The notes beneath the pieces were generated by a model. The model saw nothing but the letters and a program-made list of their open reading frames with translations, ran no database searches and had not been told where the DNA came from. Source: Bacteriovoracaceae bacterium UBA6261 (lineage in GTDB: Bacteria > Bdellovibrionota > Bacteriovoracia > Bacteriovoracales > Bacteriovoracaceae). Taken from it: a stretch of 61,287 bases of DNA. Made by a program: the position numbers and the translations under genes. Location: NCBI GenBank assembly GCA_002440825.1, contig DJVH01000009.1, forward strand, positions 1 through 61,287, written 5' to 3'. Each line of letters starts with the position of its first letter. Positions within the stretch are counted from its first letter, which is position 1. Shown here one piece after another: positions 33,660 to 41,848 of the stretch.

Positions 33660-35534
33660 TCATATTTCTACCTGAACACCAATTTCTACAACGTTCTTGG
33701 GAGGAAGGTGAAAATGAGTGGTGGCATCAAGGGCATTGTGATTGAGATAAGCAAAAACTTTTTCACGCCAAAGCGCCATGCCTGGAAGTCGTGTTGCGAA
33801 GATTTTTTCTTTGCTGAGGAAATAAACGGCATCGTCCGGATTGAGAGCATAATCGTTAAGCAACAATCCTGAAATGGCCTTTGGCACATTCTGATCTTCC
33901 ATATAGCCGTAAAAAACATTGATGGCATAAATGGTTTCCGTCAGCTGAATGGTCTGTGTTCTTAAATGGTCAGGCACAAAAGGAACTTCTCTTGTGACAA
34001 CTGAAAGAAAGAGCATTCTTTTGTGGACTGTCTTGAAATGTTCAAAGGTGTGATAGAGCGCATACGGCGTTTTTTGAAGAGAGCCAGTCATATAAATGGC
34101 CGTCCCTTCTACCAGATGCACATCTTCGGTTCTCACTCTTTCAATAAATCTTTCCAGCGAAATTGTTTTATGCTTCAGACGCAGTTCAAGAATATGGCGC
34201 CCTTTTCTCCAGGTGGTCATCAAAGTCAGAATGGCAATGGAAATAGCAAGCGGCACCCACCCGCCATCGAGAATTTTAACGAGATTGGCACCGAAGAAAC
34301 CCAGATCAATAATGAGAAACAACCCACACAGAAATTTAGCCTTTGTTTTTTTCCAGCGAAGAGTGTTCACCAGATAGTAATAGAAAAGCAGCGTGGTTAT
34401 ACCCATCGTTGTTGTGACAGCAATCCCGTAAGCAGAAGCGAGGGCACTGGATGTTTTAAACGTAAAAACGAGAATCACACAACTGATCATCAGGAAATTG
34501 TTCATGAAGCGAATATAGATCTGACCTTTTTCAACTTCAGAAGTGTGTTGAATGCGAACGCGTGAAATATATCTCGACTGCACTGCCTGAAGAGTCAGAG
34601 AAAAAACGCCTGTGATGAGAGCTTGAGAAGCAATACAAGTGGCAAATGTCGCCAGAATAACCAGTGGCGTGAGTGCCCAGTCCGGTGCCATAAGAAAAAA
34701 AGGATTGTTAATGGATTCAGGATGCGCAAGAACAAAGGCCCCCTGGCCAAAATAATTCAGGATAAGTGCGGGCAGAACAATAATAAACCAGGCTCGCGTA
34801 ATGGGCATTCTTCCAAAGTGGCCGAGGTCAGAGTACAGAGCTTCTCCTCCGGTGATAACAAGAAACACTGAACCGAGGACAAAGAATCCTTTATAGGAAT
34901 GAGAGGCAAAAAATTGAATGGCATAATAAGGATTAATAGCAGCGAGAATAGAAATATTCTGGACGATATTAAACAGACCTAGGAGACCCAGTACGATAAA
35001 CCAGAGAAGAGTGACAGGTCCAAAAACTTTTCCGACAGTGGCCGTTCCGTATTTCTGAATCGAAAAAAGCCCGATTAAAATAACAACAGTAATAGGAATA
35101 ATGTATGGATCAAATAGAGGAGTGATAAGAGAAAGCCCTTCTACTGCTGATAAAACGGAAATGGCGGGTGTGATCATACCGTCGCCATAAAGCAAAGCTG
35201 TTCCGAATAATCCGAAAAGTAAAAGTTTACTCTTTCTTTCGTTTTTAGTTACCAGACTTGTAAGCGCAAGAATTCCACCTTCACCTTTGTTGTCGGCCTT
35301 TAAAATAAAAAAAACATATTTAATAGTGATGACAATAATCAGTGACCAAAATATAAGAGAAAGAATTCCATAGATGGCGCCCTGATCTAAATGAATTCCA
35401 TGTTCATGAGAAAAAGATTCTTTAAGGGCGTAAAGTGGGCTGGTTCCGATATCACCGAACACGACTCCAAGAGCGGCAATGGCGAGACCAAGTTCGCTTT
35501 TAAATGATTTTTTTTTGTGATTCGCTGCGGACAT
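33660..35534 (-). CDS. kup: Kup-type potassium uptake permease
   Basis: This 624-residue protein is of normal Kup/HAK/KT length. It has twelve membrane helices (to about 430) and a C-terminal cytosolic domain (440-624). Family motifs are GVVFGDIGTSPLYALKE, ADNKGEGGILALTSLV, LYGDGMITPAISVLSAVEGL, YFGQGAFVLAHPE and PYALYHTFEHFKTVHKRMLFLSVVTREVPFV. It is a proton-coupled K+ importer of the inner membrane. It stands alone on the minus strand. No c-di-AMP riboswitch was seen in its 117-base leader. Confidence 0.97.
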   Translation of the reverse strand: MSAANHKKKSFKSELGLAIAALGVVFGDIGTSPLYALKESFSHEHGIHLDQGAIYGILSLIFWSLIIVITIKYVFFILKADNKGEGGILALTSLVTKNERKSKLLLFGLFGTALLYGDGMITPAISVLSAVEGLSLITPLFDPYIIPITVVILIGLFSIQKYGTATVGKVFGPVTLLWFIVLGLLGLFNIVQNISILAAINPYYAIQFFASHSYKGFFVLGSVFLVITGGEALYSDLGHFGRMPITRAWFIIVLPALILNYFGQGAFVLAHPESINNPFFLMAPDWALTPLVILATFATCIASQALITGVFSLTLQAVQSRYISRVRIQHTSEVEKGQIYIRFMNNFLMISCVILVFTFKTSSALASAYGIAVTTTMGITTLLFYYYLVNTLRWKKTKAKFLCGLFLIIDLGFFGANLVKILDGGWVPLAISIAILTLMTTWRKGRHILELRLKHKTISLERFIERVRTEDVHLVEGTAIYMTGSLQKTPYALYHTFEHFKTVHKRMLFLSVVTREVPFVPDHLRTQTIQLTETIYAINVFYGYMEDQNVPKAISGLLLNDYALNPDDAVYFLSKEKIFATRLPGMALWREKVFAYLNHNALDATTHFHLPPKNVVEIGVQVEI

Positions 35535-35651
35535 TTTTTATCCTTAAAAAATAAATTGTAAACAAGACCAATTTTACACTGAAAGCGCTCAAGTCGGAAA
35601 ATAAAAGATGCCGATCTTTATATTATCTTGTCCAAGGCCTAAAATAAACCA

Positions 35652-36107
35652 ATGAGCGACGCTATTTCAAAATTCATCTTAAAAGAGAAACAGGATGTTT
35701 TCTGTTACAAACTCTTTATTAGAAATGAGACGTCTCATACGATTTTTTCGCGTCCAGAACTCATTCATCTGATTGAACTAAAGGAGCATGGGATTATCGT
35801 CCAGCTTCCTTCCAATGTCTGTCAAAAAGGACACACACTTTCGCTCTTCTTTGTGGAGACTCATGTCGAGCTGAAAACGCGGGTTCCAGATTCGGGGCCG
35901 CTTAAGGAGGCTTCTTTCACTGCTATGGCAAAAACCGAAGCTGTTGAGAGCGGTTCTTCTAAAGAAAAATCAATCGCTGTGGTGGAATTAAATTTTACTC
36001 AGTTTGATAGTGAAAACTGGAAAAAAATTCTTGAAATGATTTCTCAAAAGCAGGAATCGATCAACAAGAAAATGAAGAACCAGCATCTTGTGAGGGACGA
36101 AGAATGA
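35652..36107 (+). CDS. Hypothetical protein upstream of receiver-TPR gene
   Basis: This 151-residue soluble protein has a beta-rich first half (VFCYKLFIRNETSHTIFSRPELIHLIELKEHGIIVQLP) and a shape that recalls PilZ-like or HTH-less signalling domains, but the RxxxR and D/NxSxxG motifs of PilZ are absent. A linker and a C-terminal helix with a basic end follow. It overlaps the next gene by ATGA, so the two products may work together. No family assigned. Confidence 0.6.
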   Translation: MSDAISKFILKEKQDVFCYKLFIRNETSHTIFSRPELIHLIELKEHGIIVQLPSNVCQKGHTLSLFFVETHVELKTRVPDSGPLKEASFTAMAKTEAVESGSSKEKSIAVVELNFTQFDSENWKKILEMISQKQESINKKMKNQHLVRDEE

Positions 36108-37441
36108 GCTTTTTCGATCCACAAGATAAAAAGAATAAACCGATTCTTGATTATTTCGAAAACAAGATATGGCTTATTGTCGACAACTCAGCAGGGACGA
36201 GATCTTCTGTTAAAAAGGCGTTGACGATGATCGGCGCCAAGCAGGCCAATATGCTTGATGCCGACAACATCAATGATGCAGTGGCCATGCTGACTTCCAA
36301 AAAGATCAATTTTGTCCTTGGCTCTTATGCAGTTAACGGCGGATTTTTAACGTCGCTTTTTTCTGTGCATATGAAATCTATGCCGAACCGCTTGAATGCT
36401 GCTTTCTTTTTACTCGCCGAAGAAGAGAATGTTTCGGACATTGCTCTCGGTCTCGAGTATGAGATGGATGGAATTGTGACGTTGCCTTACACCGGTTTTA
36501 CAATCATTGATACGGTTCTTGAAGGTGTCACAAGAAAAATTACTCCAACTCCCTATACAATAAAACTTGAAGAAGGAAGACAGGCCTTTCTGCTTGGGAA
36601 CAGCGATCTTGCCACTGAGCATTTTTCAAATGCTTTGCAAATGCATACGCATCCCTACGAAGCCTTTTTCTATCTGGGCCAGATTTATCAGGAAAAAAAT
36701 CTTCAGGATCAGGCTCGAGTCGCTTTTGAAGAATCTCTTTTTCACAACAGTGATTATTTCCGCGCTTTGAAAAATTTGGGCACGCTCTACTATCAGACTA
36801 AGGATTATAAAAAAGCCTATGATATTAATTTTCTGATGGCGCAAAAATATCCTATTTTACCAGAGAAAATTCCAGAGCTGATCAGACTGTCGATTATTAA
36901 TAAAAAGTATGAAGACATCAATAATTACCTGAAGCTTTTCTCCGAGATGAAAACAACTGATGCCGCTACACAAGTTTCTCTTTCGGCCGGTCTTGCTGTT
37001 CTTGGGAAATATTTCATCAATCACAATGAAAAAGACAAGGCGATCGATGCCTTGAAGGCCGCTTATAAATTCAGCAACGGCAAATATGAAATTCTCGACA
37101 ATATCATGAAGACGATGGAAGAAGGTCAGTGCATGCCTGTCCTTCTCGAACTTTTTGATTCCACTGATCTTTCTCTATGGGGTGAAAACGTTCAGGGACT
37201 TTATTTTCATACGCTCAATCATGTTTCTCATGACGATGCGATGGTTATTTCTGTCGGCGAACAATTACTGCGCAAGAAAATTAAAGATATTCACATCTAC
37301 CGCGGTCTTATAGAACGCGGAATTAAAATGCATCGTAAAATAGGAAACATTGAAGCGCTCGTTCTGGAGGCCATCAAGACGTTTCCTGAGTCTAAAGATG
37401 AATTTGAAAAAATGTTTGAGAAAGCAAAGGTTAGCGCTTAA
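36104..37441 (+). CDS. Receiver-like protein with TPR repeats, phospho-acceptor lost
   Basis: This 445-residue protein has an N-terminal receiver-like fold (about 15-140): KIWLIVDNSAGTRSSVKKALTMIG and NDAVAMLTSKKINFVLGSYAV. The position of the phospho-acceptor Asp (after FVL) is Gly-Ser, so it is probably not phosphorylated. From about 155 to 300 there are tetratricopeptide helices (EAFFYLGQIYQEKNLQDQARVAFEESL, RALKNLGTLYYQTKDYKKAY), and more helical repeats follow. The pseudo-receiver plus TPR suggests a protein-interaction scaffold. It overlaps the previous gene by 4 bases and its stop runs into the converging ABC gene. Confidence 0.7.
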   Translation: MSFFDPQDKKNKPILDYFENKIWLIVDNSAGTRSSVKKALTMIGAKQANMLDADNINDAVAMLTSKKINFVLGSYAVNGGFLTSLFSVHMKSMPNRLNAAFFLLAEEENVSDIALGLEYEMDGIVTLPYTGFTIIDTVLEGVTRKITPTPYTIKLEEGRQAFLLGNSDLATEHFSNALQMHTHPYEAFFYLGQIYQEKNLQDQARVAFEESLFHNSDYFRALKNLGTLYYQTKDYKKAYDINFLMAQKYPILPEKIPELIRLSIINKKYEDINNYLKLFSEMKTTDAATQVSLSAGLAVLGKYFINHNEKDKAIDALKAAYKFSNGKYEILDNIMKTMEEGQCMPVLLELFDSTDLSLWGENVQGLYFHTLNHVSHDDAMVISVGEQLLRKKIKDIHIYRGLIERGIKMHRKIGNIEALVLEAIKTFPESKDEFEKMFEKAKVSA

Positions 37442-38181
37442 AGTTTGCGCAGAAAATCCTGCGTGCGTTTTTCTTTTGGCGAATGAAAAAGTTCGGCCGG
37501 GCTTCCTTCTTCAACAATCACTCCGCCATCCATAAAAAGGACTCTGTCGGCCACTTCTCTGGCAAAATCCATTTCATGCGTAACTACAACCATCGTCATT
37601 CCTGAGAGCGCAAGTTCCTTCATGACTTTTAAAACCTCACCCACCAGTTCGGGATCGAGAGCAGATGTGGCCTCGTCAAATAACATGACTTCCGGTTTCA
37701 TACAAAGAGCGCGGGCAATGGCCACTCGCTGTTGTTGACCGCCGGATAGTTCCCGCGGATACGCGTGAATTTTTTCAAGCAGACCGACTTTCTTCAAATA
37801 ATCAGTTGCACGGGCTTCCGCTTCCTCTTTTGAGACATCTAAGACCGATAAGGGAGCAATCGTCAGATTTTCCAGAACGTTCAGGTGAGGAAACAGATTG
37901 AAGCTTTGAAATACCATGCCGATCTGTGATCGCTGCAAATCCAGTTCTTTTTCTTTTTTCTTGTGGCCCACTCGTTCATTCTTAAAATGGATTTCACCGG
38001 AAGTAGGAACTTCGAGATAATTCAGACAACGAAGGAGAGTGGATTTTCCCGAGCCTGAGGGACCAATAATGACGACCACTTCACCTTTGGTGATTTCGGT
38101 AGAAATATCTTTCAACACCTGAAGCGGGCCGAAAGTTTTTTCGAGATTCTTGATTGTGAGAATGACTTCTGTAGATTTCAT
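37438..38181 (-). CDS. Polar amino acid ABC transporter ATPase
   Basis: This 247-residue protein is a complete nucleotide-binding subunit of the GlnQ/HisP type: Walker A GPSGSGKSTLLRC, Q-loop MVFQSFNLFPHLNVLEN, signature LSGGQQQRVAIARALCMKP, Walker B VMLFDEATSALDPELVGEV and the H-loop VVTHEMDFAREVADR. It powers uptake with the permease (1-base stop/start overlap) and the binding protein upstream. Last gene of the operon; the stop overlaps the converging receiver-TPR gene. Confidence 0.95.
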   Translation of the reverse strand: MKSTEVILTIKNLEKTFGPLQVLKDISTEITKGEVVVIIGPSGSGKSTLLRCLNYLEVPTSGEIHFKNERVGHKKKEKELDLQRSQIGMVFQSFNLFPHLNVLENLTIAPLSVLDVSKEEAEARATDYLKKVGLLEKIHAYPRELSGGQQQRVAIARALCMKPEVMLFDEATSALDPELVGEVLKVMKELALSGMTMVVVTHEMDFAREVADRVLFMDGGVIVEEGSPAELFHSPKEKRTQDFLRKL

Positions 38182-38858
38182 TAAACGCCACCTTTTAAGA
38201 GCAGGTTTCGTTCCAGTCTTGAAGCGACATAGGAAAGCAGAAGTACGATCATGAGGTAGCCAAGACCCGACCAGAAGTACACTTCCCAGGGGCGCAGGTA
38301 TTTGGCGCCGATTCTTTGTGTGACATAAAGCAATTCACCCAAAGAAATGACCGACACGAGCGAAGTCTCTTTCGTGAGAGCTGAAAACTCATTCACGACG
38401 GGCGGAATAATTCTTCTATAGGTCTGGGGAATTATAATTTTGAACATAGTCTGGTTGTGCGACAGTCCCAGGGCCTTCGCCGCTTCCGTCTGGCCTTTGG
38501 GAATAGAAAGAATTCCCGCGCGGAAAATTTCCGCCAGGTAGGCCGCGCAGTTGAGTGATAAAGCAAGAATGCCCGCTGGAAAAGAATCGAGATTCACATT
38601 AATCAAAGTTGGAAGCGCAAAATAGATAAAGAGAATTTGAAGCAGAAGAGGCGTTCCTCTAAAAAGTGTGACGTAACCTAAAGCGAGCCAGTTCATCATT
38701 TTAAAACGCGACAATCTCATGAGCGCGATAATCATTCCGAGAATAAAACCAATGACACCGGAGAGAATGGCAAGTTTCAAAGTAATCCAAATGCCTTCCA
38801 TCAACCGGGGAATGACGATGGTGTGCGAGAACGCCCAAAATCCTAAGGTCTCTTCCAT
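38181..38858 (-). CDS. Polar amino acid ABC transporter permease
   Basis: This 225-residue protein has about five membrane helices and the EAA loop of HisM/GlnP permeases: GQTEAAKALGLSHNQTMFKIIIPQTYRRIIPPVVNEFSALTKETSLVSVISLGELLY. The N-terminus LMEGIWITLKLAILSGVIGFILG is the typical family start. A single permease gene suggests a homodimer in the membrane. It lies between the binding protein (11 bases) and the ATPase (1-base overlap). Confidence 0.93.
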   Translation of the reverse strand: MEETLGFWAFSHTIVIPRLMEGIWITLKLAILSGVIGFILGMIIALMRLSRFKMMNWLALGYVTLFRGTPLLLQILFIYFALPTLINVNLDSFPAGILALSLNCAAYLAEIFRAGILSIPKGQTEAAKALGLSHNQTMFKIIIPQTYRRIIPPVVNEFSALTKETSLVSVISLGELLYVTQRIGAKYLRPWEVYFWSGLGYLMIVLLLSYVASRLERNLLLKGGV

Positions 38859-38869
38859 GACCGTTTTCC

Positions 38870-39646
38870 TTATAATTTAGGAGAGACTTTCAGCCACTCT
38901 TTATAGATGCGTACATACTCGCCATTTTTCTTGATGGTGGCGACAGCGTCTGTCAGCGCTTTTAATAATTTGGCATCAGATTTTTTGACGGCGATGCCGA
39001 TAGGCTCAGGCTTCATGGCATTTCCAGAAACAACAAACGTTTTAGCATCAAGACCTGCATAATAAAGCCCGACGGCTTCATCGGTGATGATGGCCTCGGC
39101 CTGATTGGACTTCAAAGCAGAGAATGTTTCAGTTGCTCCTTTAAAAGCTTTTATTTCCTTGATGGCGATACCGCGTTTTTTGAACTCTTCAAGGGCATTG
39201 TAGGATGTTGTATCGGCCTGAACGGCCACAGTTTTTCCTTTGAGATCGTTTTCCGTTTTTACCGGTGTTCCGGTTTTTTTTACGACGAAGACCTGTCCCA
39301 TAGAAATGTAGGGAACAAAATTCACCTGCTGGCTTCTTTCGGGTGTGACGTTCATTGAAGACATGATGATGTCATAGCGATTGCTTTGAAGGCCTGCGAG
39401 AATTCCATCCCACGGCATGACAACAAATTCGGCCTCAACATTTAAAATTTTTGCCAGAGCACGTGCCAGATCGACATCGAGACCGATGACTTTGCCGTCA
39501 TTGGCCTCAAATTCCATAGGAGGGTAGGTTGTATCAACGGCCACGCGAATTTTTTTTGCTTTGAGGACTGCATCCAGGTCATTGGCGTTGATAGAAAAGG
39601 AAACAAGAGCACAAAAAGTACTTAACAATACCGCAAGAGTCTTCAT
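38870..39646 (-). CDS. Amino acid ABC transporter periplasmic binding protein
   Basis: This 258-residue protein starts at the ATG at 39646, because GGAG lies 8 bases upstream. A GTG three codons earlier (39655) overlaps that site. It has a signal peptide (to about ANA), without a lipobox. The mature part is a family 3 solute-binding protein: IRVAVDTTYPPMEFEANDGKVIGLDVDLARALAKIL, WDGILAGLQSNRYDIIMSSMNVTPERSQQVNF, LKGKTVAVQADTTSYNALEEF. The Arg in TPERSQQV contacts the ligand carboxylate. Exact amino acid not inferable. Confidence 0.93.
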   Translation of the reverse strand: MKTLAVLLSTFCALVSFSINANDLDAVLKAKKIRVAVDTTYPPMEFEANDGKVIGLDVDLARALAKILNVEAEFVVMPWDGILAGLQSNRYDIIMSSMNVTPERSQQVNFVPYISMGQVFVVKKTGTPVKTENDLKGKTVAVQADTTSYNALEEFKKRGIAIKEIKAFKGATETFSALKSNQAEAIITDEAVGLYYAGLDAKTFVVSGNAMKPEPIGIAVKKSDAKLLKALTDAVATIKKNGEYVRIYKEWLKVSPKL

Positions 39647-39669
39647 CAACTTCACTCCATGTGAAAGGA

Positions 39670-40107
39670 TTATTGAATAAATGTTTCTGGTTTTCTAAAA
39701 AAGAATACTGGAACTTCAACCCAAAAGCGATTCCCAAATTCATCAATCATCTGGTATTTGCCGCGCATATTTCCATAGGCCGAATGGAGTGGGCAGAAGC
39801 TGGTATATTCGTAAGACTCACCCGGACCCAGCATGGGTTGCTCGCCGATAACTCCCGAACCCTGAACTTCGTAGGCCTTGCCATTACCATCTTTGATTTT
39901 CCAGTGGCGGTGAATCACTCTGGCGCTGACGTCGCCGTGATTGGTTATGCGGATCTTGTAAGCGTAAAAAAATTGATTGTGATCGGGGTCCGAACGTTCC
40001 GGAACATAAGAGGGAACCACCTCAATTTGAATATTATTGGTCGTGGCCGTGTAATATTCTTTAGGATTTCCTAATGTGTTTAATAATGGTTCATTTGTTG
40101 TTTCCAT
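39670..40107 (-). CDS. apaG: ApaG
   Basis: This 145-residue protein is a single fibronectin-III-like domain with the ApaG consensus: EVVPSYVPERSDPDHNQFFYAYKIRITNHG, RVIHRHWKIKDGNGKAYEVQGSGVIGEQPMLGPGESYEYTSFCPLHSAYGNMRGKYQM. The GxGVxGExPxLxPGExF-type loop is complete. ApaG is linked to Co2+ resistance in enterobacteria; its molecular role is unsettled. GGAGACAAATG gives the start. The binding-protein gene lies 23 bases downstream on the same strand. Confidence 0.95.
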   Translation of the reverse strand: METTNEPLLNTLGNPKEYYTATTNNIQIEVVPSYVPERSDPDHNQFFYAYKIRITNHGDVSARVIHRHWKIKDGNGKAYEVQGSGVIGEQPMLGPGESYEYTSFCPLHSAYGNMRGKYQMIDEFGNRFWVEVPVFFFRKPETFIQ

Positions 40108-40243
40108 TTGTCTCCAAAGCTTTCTCGATCTTCAATTTATTTACCAAAACTCACACACTATTGAAAGCCAATAAGGTTTGATCTATGAAACATAAGTTTG
40201 TGTCTAACTAACTAAAATGATTGAATTTTCCTGCTAGAAACCA

Positions 40244-40273
40244 TTGTGGGATTAAAAAAGAGCGTGCTAAAAT
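40244..40273 (+). promoter_or_regulatory. Extended -10 promoter of the HiPIP gene
   Basis: TGcTAAAAT (40265-40273) is an extended -10 element with TTGTGG (40244-40249) at 18 bases as a weak -35. The GTG start lies 36 bases downstream of it, behind TAGGAGA. This fits a strongly transcribed small gene. Confidence 0.5.
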
Positions 40274-40308
40274 TCCATCAATTGCTAACTGTTAAATAGG
40301 AGACAATC

Positions 40309-40665
40309 GTGGAAGAAAAAAACACTCTCTCTCGTCGTTCATTTTTTAAATTTGCTGTAGCTGGTGCTGCTGTCGTTCCTTTCCTTACGAAAGCTACGAA
40401 GGCCCTAGCTGCTGATGCATGCCCTACTACTGCTCCAGCAGGTAAAGCTGTAGCTTCTCCAACTGAAGGCATGGGAAAAACACTTAACTACGTTTTGGAT
40501 GCAAAAACATCTAAGCACGCTAAGTACAAAGCTGGGCAACAATGTGGAAACTGCAAATTCTACAATGCTGCTAAAGCAGAAGGTGGATACGCTCCATGTA
40601 CAATGATGGGAATGAAGTATGTTACTAACTGCGGATGGTGTTCTTCTTACGCTGTTAAAGCTTAA
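40309..40665 (+). CDS. High-potential iron-sulfur protein (HiPIP), Tat-exported
   Basis: This 118-residue protein starts with GTG behind AGGAGA. The N-terminus has a twin-arginine signal (SRRSFFKFAVAGAAVVP) ending near ALAA. The mature part has the HiPIP cluster pattern with four Cys: QQCGNCKFYNA, APCTMMG and NCGWCSS, which bind one 4Fe-4S cluster in the +2/+3 state. HiPIPs are soluble periplasmic electron carriers between quinol oxidising complexes and terminal reductases or oxidases. Uniform A/T-ending codons, a strong promoter and a terminator suggest high expression. No partner gene is adjacent. Confidence 0.93.
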   Translation: MEEKNTLSRRSFFKFAVAGAAVVPFLTKATKALAADACPTTAPAGKAVASPTEGMGKTLNYVLDAKTSKHAKYKAGQQCGNCKFYNAAKAEGGYAPCTMMGMKYVTNCGWCSSYAVKA

Positions 40666-40691
40666 GTTTTACGCTTAAATTTACCATTGAA

Positions 40692-40724
40692 AAAGGGCGA
40701 TGATTATTCATCGCCTTTTTTTTT
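40692..40724. terminator. Bidirectional terminator overlapping the DTW gene end
   Basis: AGGGCGATGA (40694-40703) and TCATCGCC (40709-40716), with outer A/T pairs, form a long stem with TTAT in the loop, then a nine-base T run. It ends the HiPIP transcript. The stop codon of the converging DTW gene lies in its loop and last codons. Confidence 0.85.
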
Positions 40725-41303
40725 GTAGTTTGATTCAAATGTTTTTTGCCCCATTTTTTCAATCTGAAAATCGATCATGCTTTTAAAAGCGTTGGTGGCA
40801 CTTGCACAATCGAGCTCAGGTTCAAGAACGGCCAGGGCACAAACGGCCGCTTCCAGCGTTGAAAGACTTCCTTCCAGTGAGCTTTGGCGGATCCGGTAGA
40901 GTGAAGGTGTTTCTCTTTTCAAGGCCATTTTAGGAAGCGATTGCAGAAAGGGATTGAGATAATAAATTTTTTTCGCTTTCTTCCAGGTGCCATCGAGAAG
41001 AATGACTTGAGTGATATCGCAAGCAGAGGACTCCAGCAATTGAGAGTCAGGACCTGGAAAGAGCAGCGCTGTTTTTTTTGACTTCAATAATGAATGAAGT
41101 TTTTCATCATCCGCAAAGAGTTCGCCGGAAAAAACGTGAATGTGTTGAAAGATTTTTTCCATGAGCTTAACAGTGTTGAGCGCATGTTTTTTTTCGCCTG
41201 GATGCTGAAGAATAATGAGCGATGTTTTATTAAAAACAGGAGAGATCTGGGCGCACAGACATCTTTCCAGAATGAATTGGCAGCGATGACAAACGGCCCT
41301 CAT
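40704..41303 (-). CDS. DTW-domain tRNA aminocarboxypropyltransferase (TapT-like)
   Basis: This 199-residue protein has the DTW family order: an N-terminal CHRCQ...CLC zinc-ribbon-like Cys set, LIILQHPGEKKHALNTVKL, ALLFPGPDSQLL, the signature LLDGTWKKAKKIYYLNP (D-G-T-W) and YRIRQSSLEGSLSTLEAAVCAL. DTW proteins transfer the aminocarboxypropyl group of SAM to uridine in tRNA (acp3U47). The lipoprotein gene lies 3 bases upstream on the same strand, and the final codons are read from within a terminator hairpin. Confidence 0.9.
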   Translation of the reverse strand: MRAVCHRCQFILERCLCAQISPVFNKTSLIILQHPGEKKHALNTVKLMEKIFQHIHVFSGELFADDEKLHSLLKSKKTALLFPGPDSQLLESSACDITQVILLDGTWKKAKKIYYLNPFLQSLPKMALKRETPSLYRIRQSSLEGSLSTLEAAVCALAVLEPELDCASATNAFKSMIDFQIEKMGQKTFESNYKKKGDE

Positions 41304-41306
41304 GGG

Positions 41307-41777
41307 CTATCTTCTTTTTTTGAGCTGATCTTTTATACAGTTCACCATCACAGTGTTGATCAACTTATGTTTTTGCTCACAGCTCTTAAGAATTTTTTTG
41401 GTGAATTGAAGACACTTTTCTTCACTGGCAAAAGAGTTTCTGTGCTTCATGCAATAGAAGGCCAGGTTTTGATTAATTTCCTGAAGCCGTTCCTGTGCTC
41501 TGCTGGAAAGATCGTCGGAAGAAATCTTAGTCTGCTCCAGCGGTTTAGCTGGAACTTCCGTCTTTCTGGGAAGAGGAGCTTGCGTTGTTTTTTTAGTTTG
41601 ACGGATGTCATGCGCAGGTGGAATCGATTGTTTGACGTCGCCTTTTTCAATGGCCTCGAATTCTTTTTGCGTGCTGGCCGAATAAGTTTTTTCCTGAACA
41701 GCTCTGGTTTCCTCATGTGAGCAGGCGCCAAGTCCGAGGAGCAAAACAAGAAAGAGTAGAGCGTTTTTGTCGGTCAT
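41307..41777 (-). CDS. Hypothetical lipoprotein
   Basis: This 156-residue protein has a lipoprotein signal (lipobox LGAC near residue 19), then a Lys/Pro/Thr-rich linker (about 35-85). It ends in a small helical domain with three to four Cys (AFYCMKHRNSFASEEKCLQF, KSCEQKHK, VNCIKD), possibly disulfide linked. It sits 3 bases before the DTW gene in the same direction. No known family. Confidence 0.6.
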   Translation of the reverse strand: MTDKNALLFLVLLLGLGACSHEETRAVQEKTYSASTQKEFEAIEKGDVKQSIPPAHDIRQTKKTTQAPLPRKTEVPAKPLEQTKISSDDLSSRAQERLQEINQNLAFYCMKHRNSFASEEKCLQFTKKILKSCEQKHKLINTVMVNCIKDQLKKRR

Positions 41778-41848
41778 TATTGAACTTTTTTAGGTTTTTG
41801 TTAGAATCAGATTTTAGAACTTAAATTCTTATCGAGCAAGGTTGAAAC

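Noticed and set aside
34023..34565. 180-codon plus-strand open frame opposite kup
   Set aside because: It is a shadow of the well-supported kup gene on the other strand, with no family features or ribosome site.
35535..35651. Riboswitch in the kup leader
   Set aside because: The leader is short and shows no conserved c-di-AMP or similar aptamer core.
40283..40296. Further copy of the heptamer repeat upstream of HiPIP
   Set aside because: Only two weak units (GCTAACT, GTTAAAT), which is within chance in A/T-rich DNA.
41094..41720. 208-codon open frame opposite the DTW and lipoprotein genes
   Set aside because: Spans two genuine minus-strand genes and lacks any recognisable domain.
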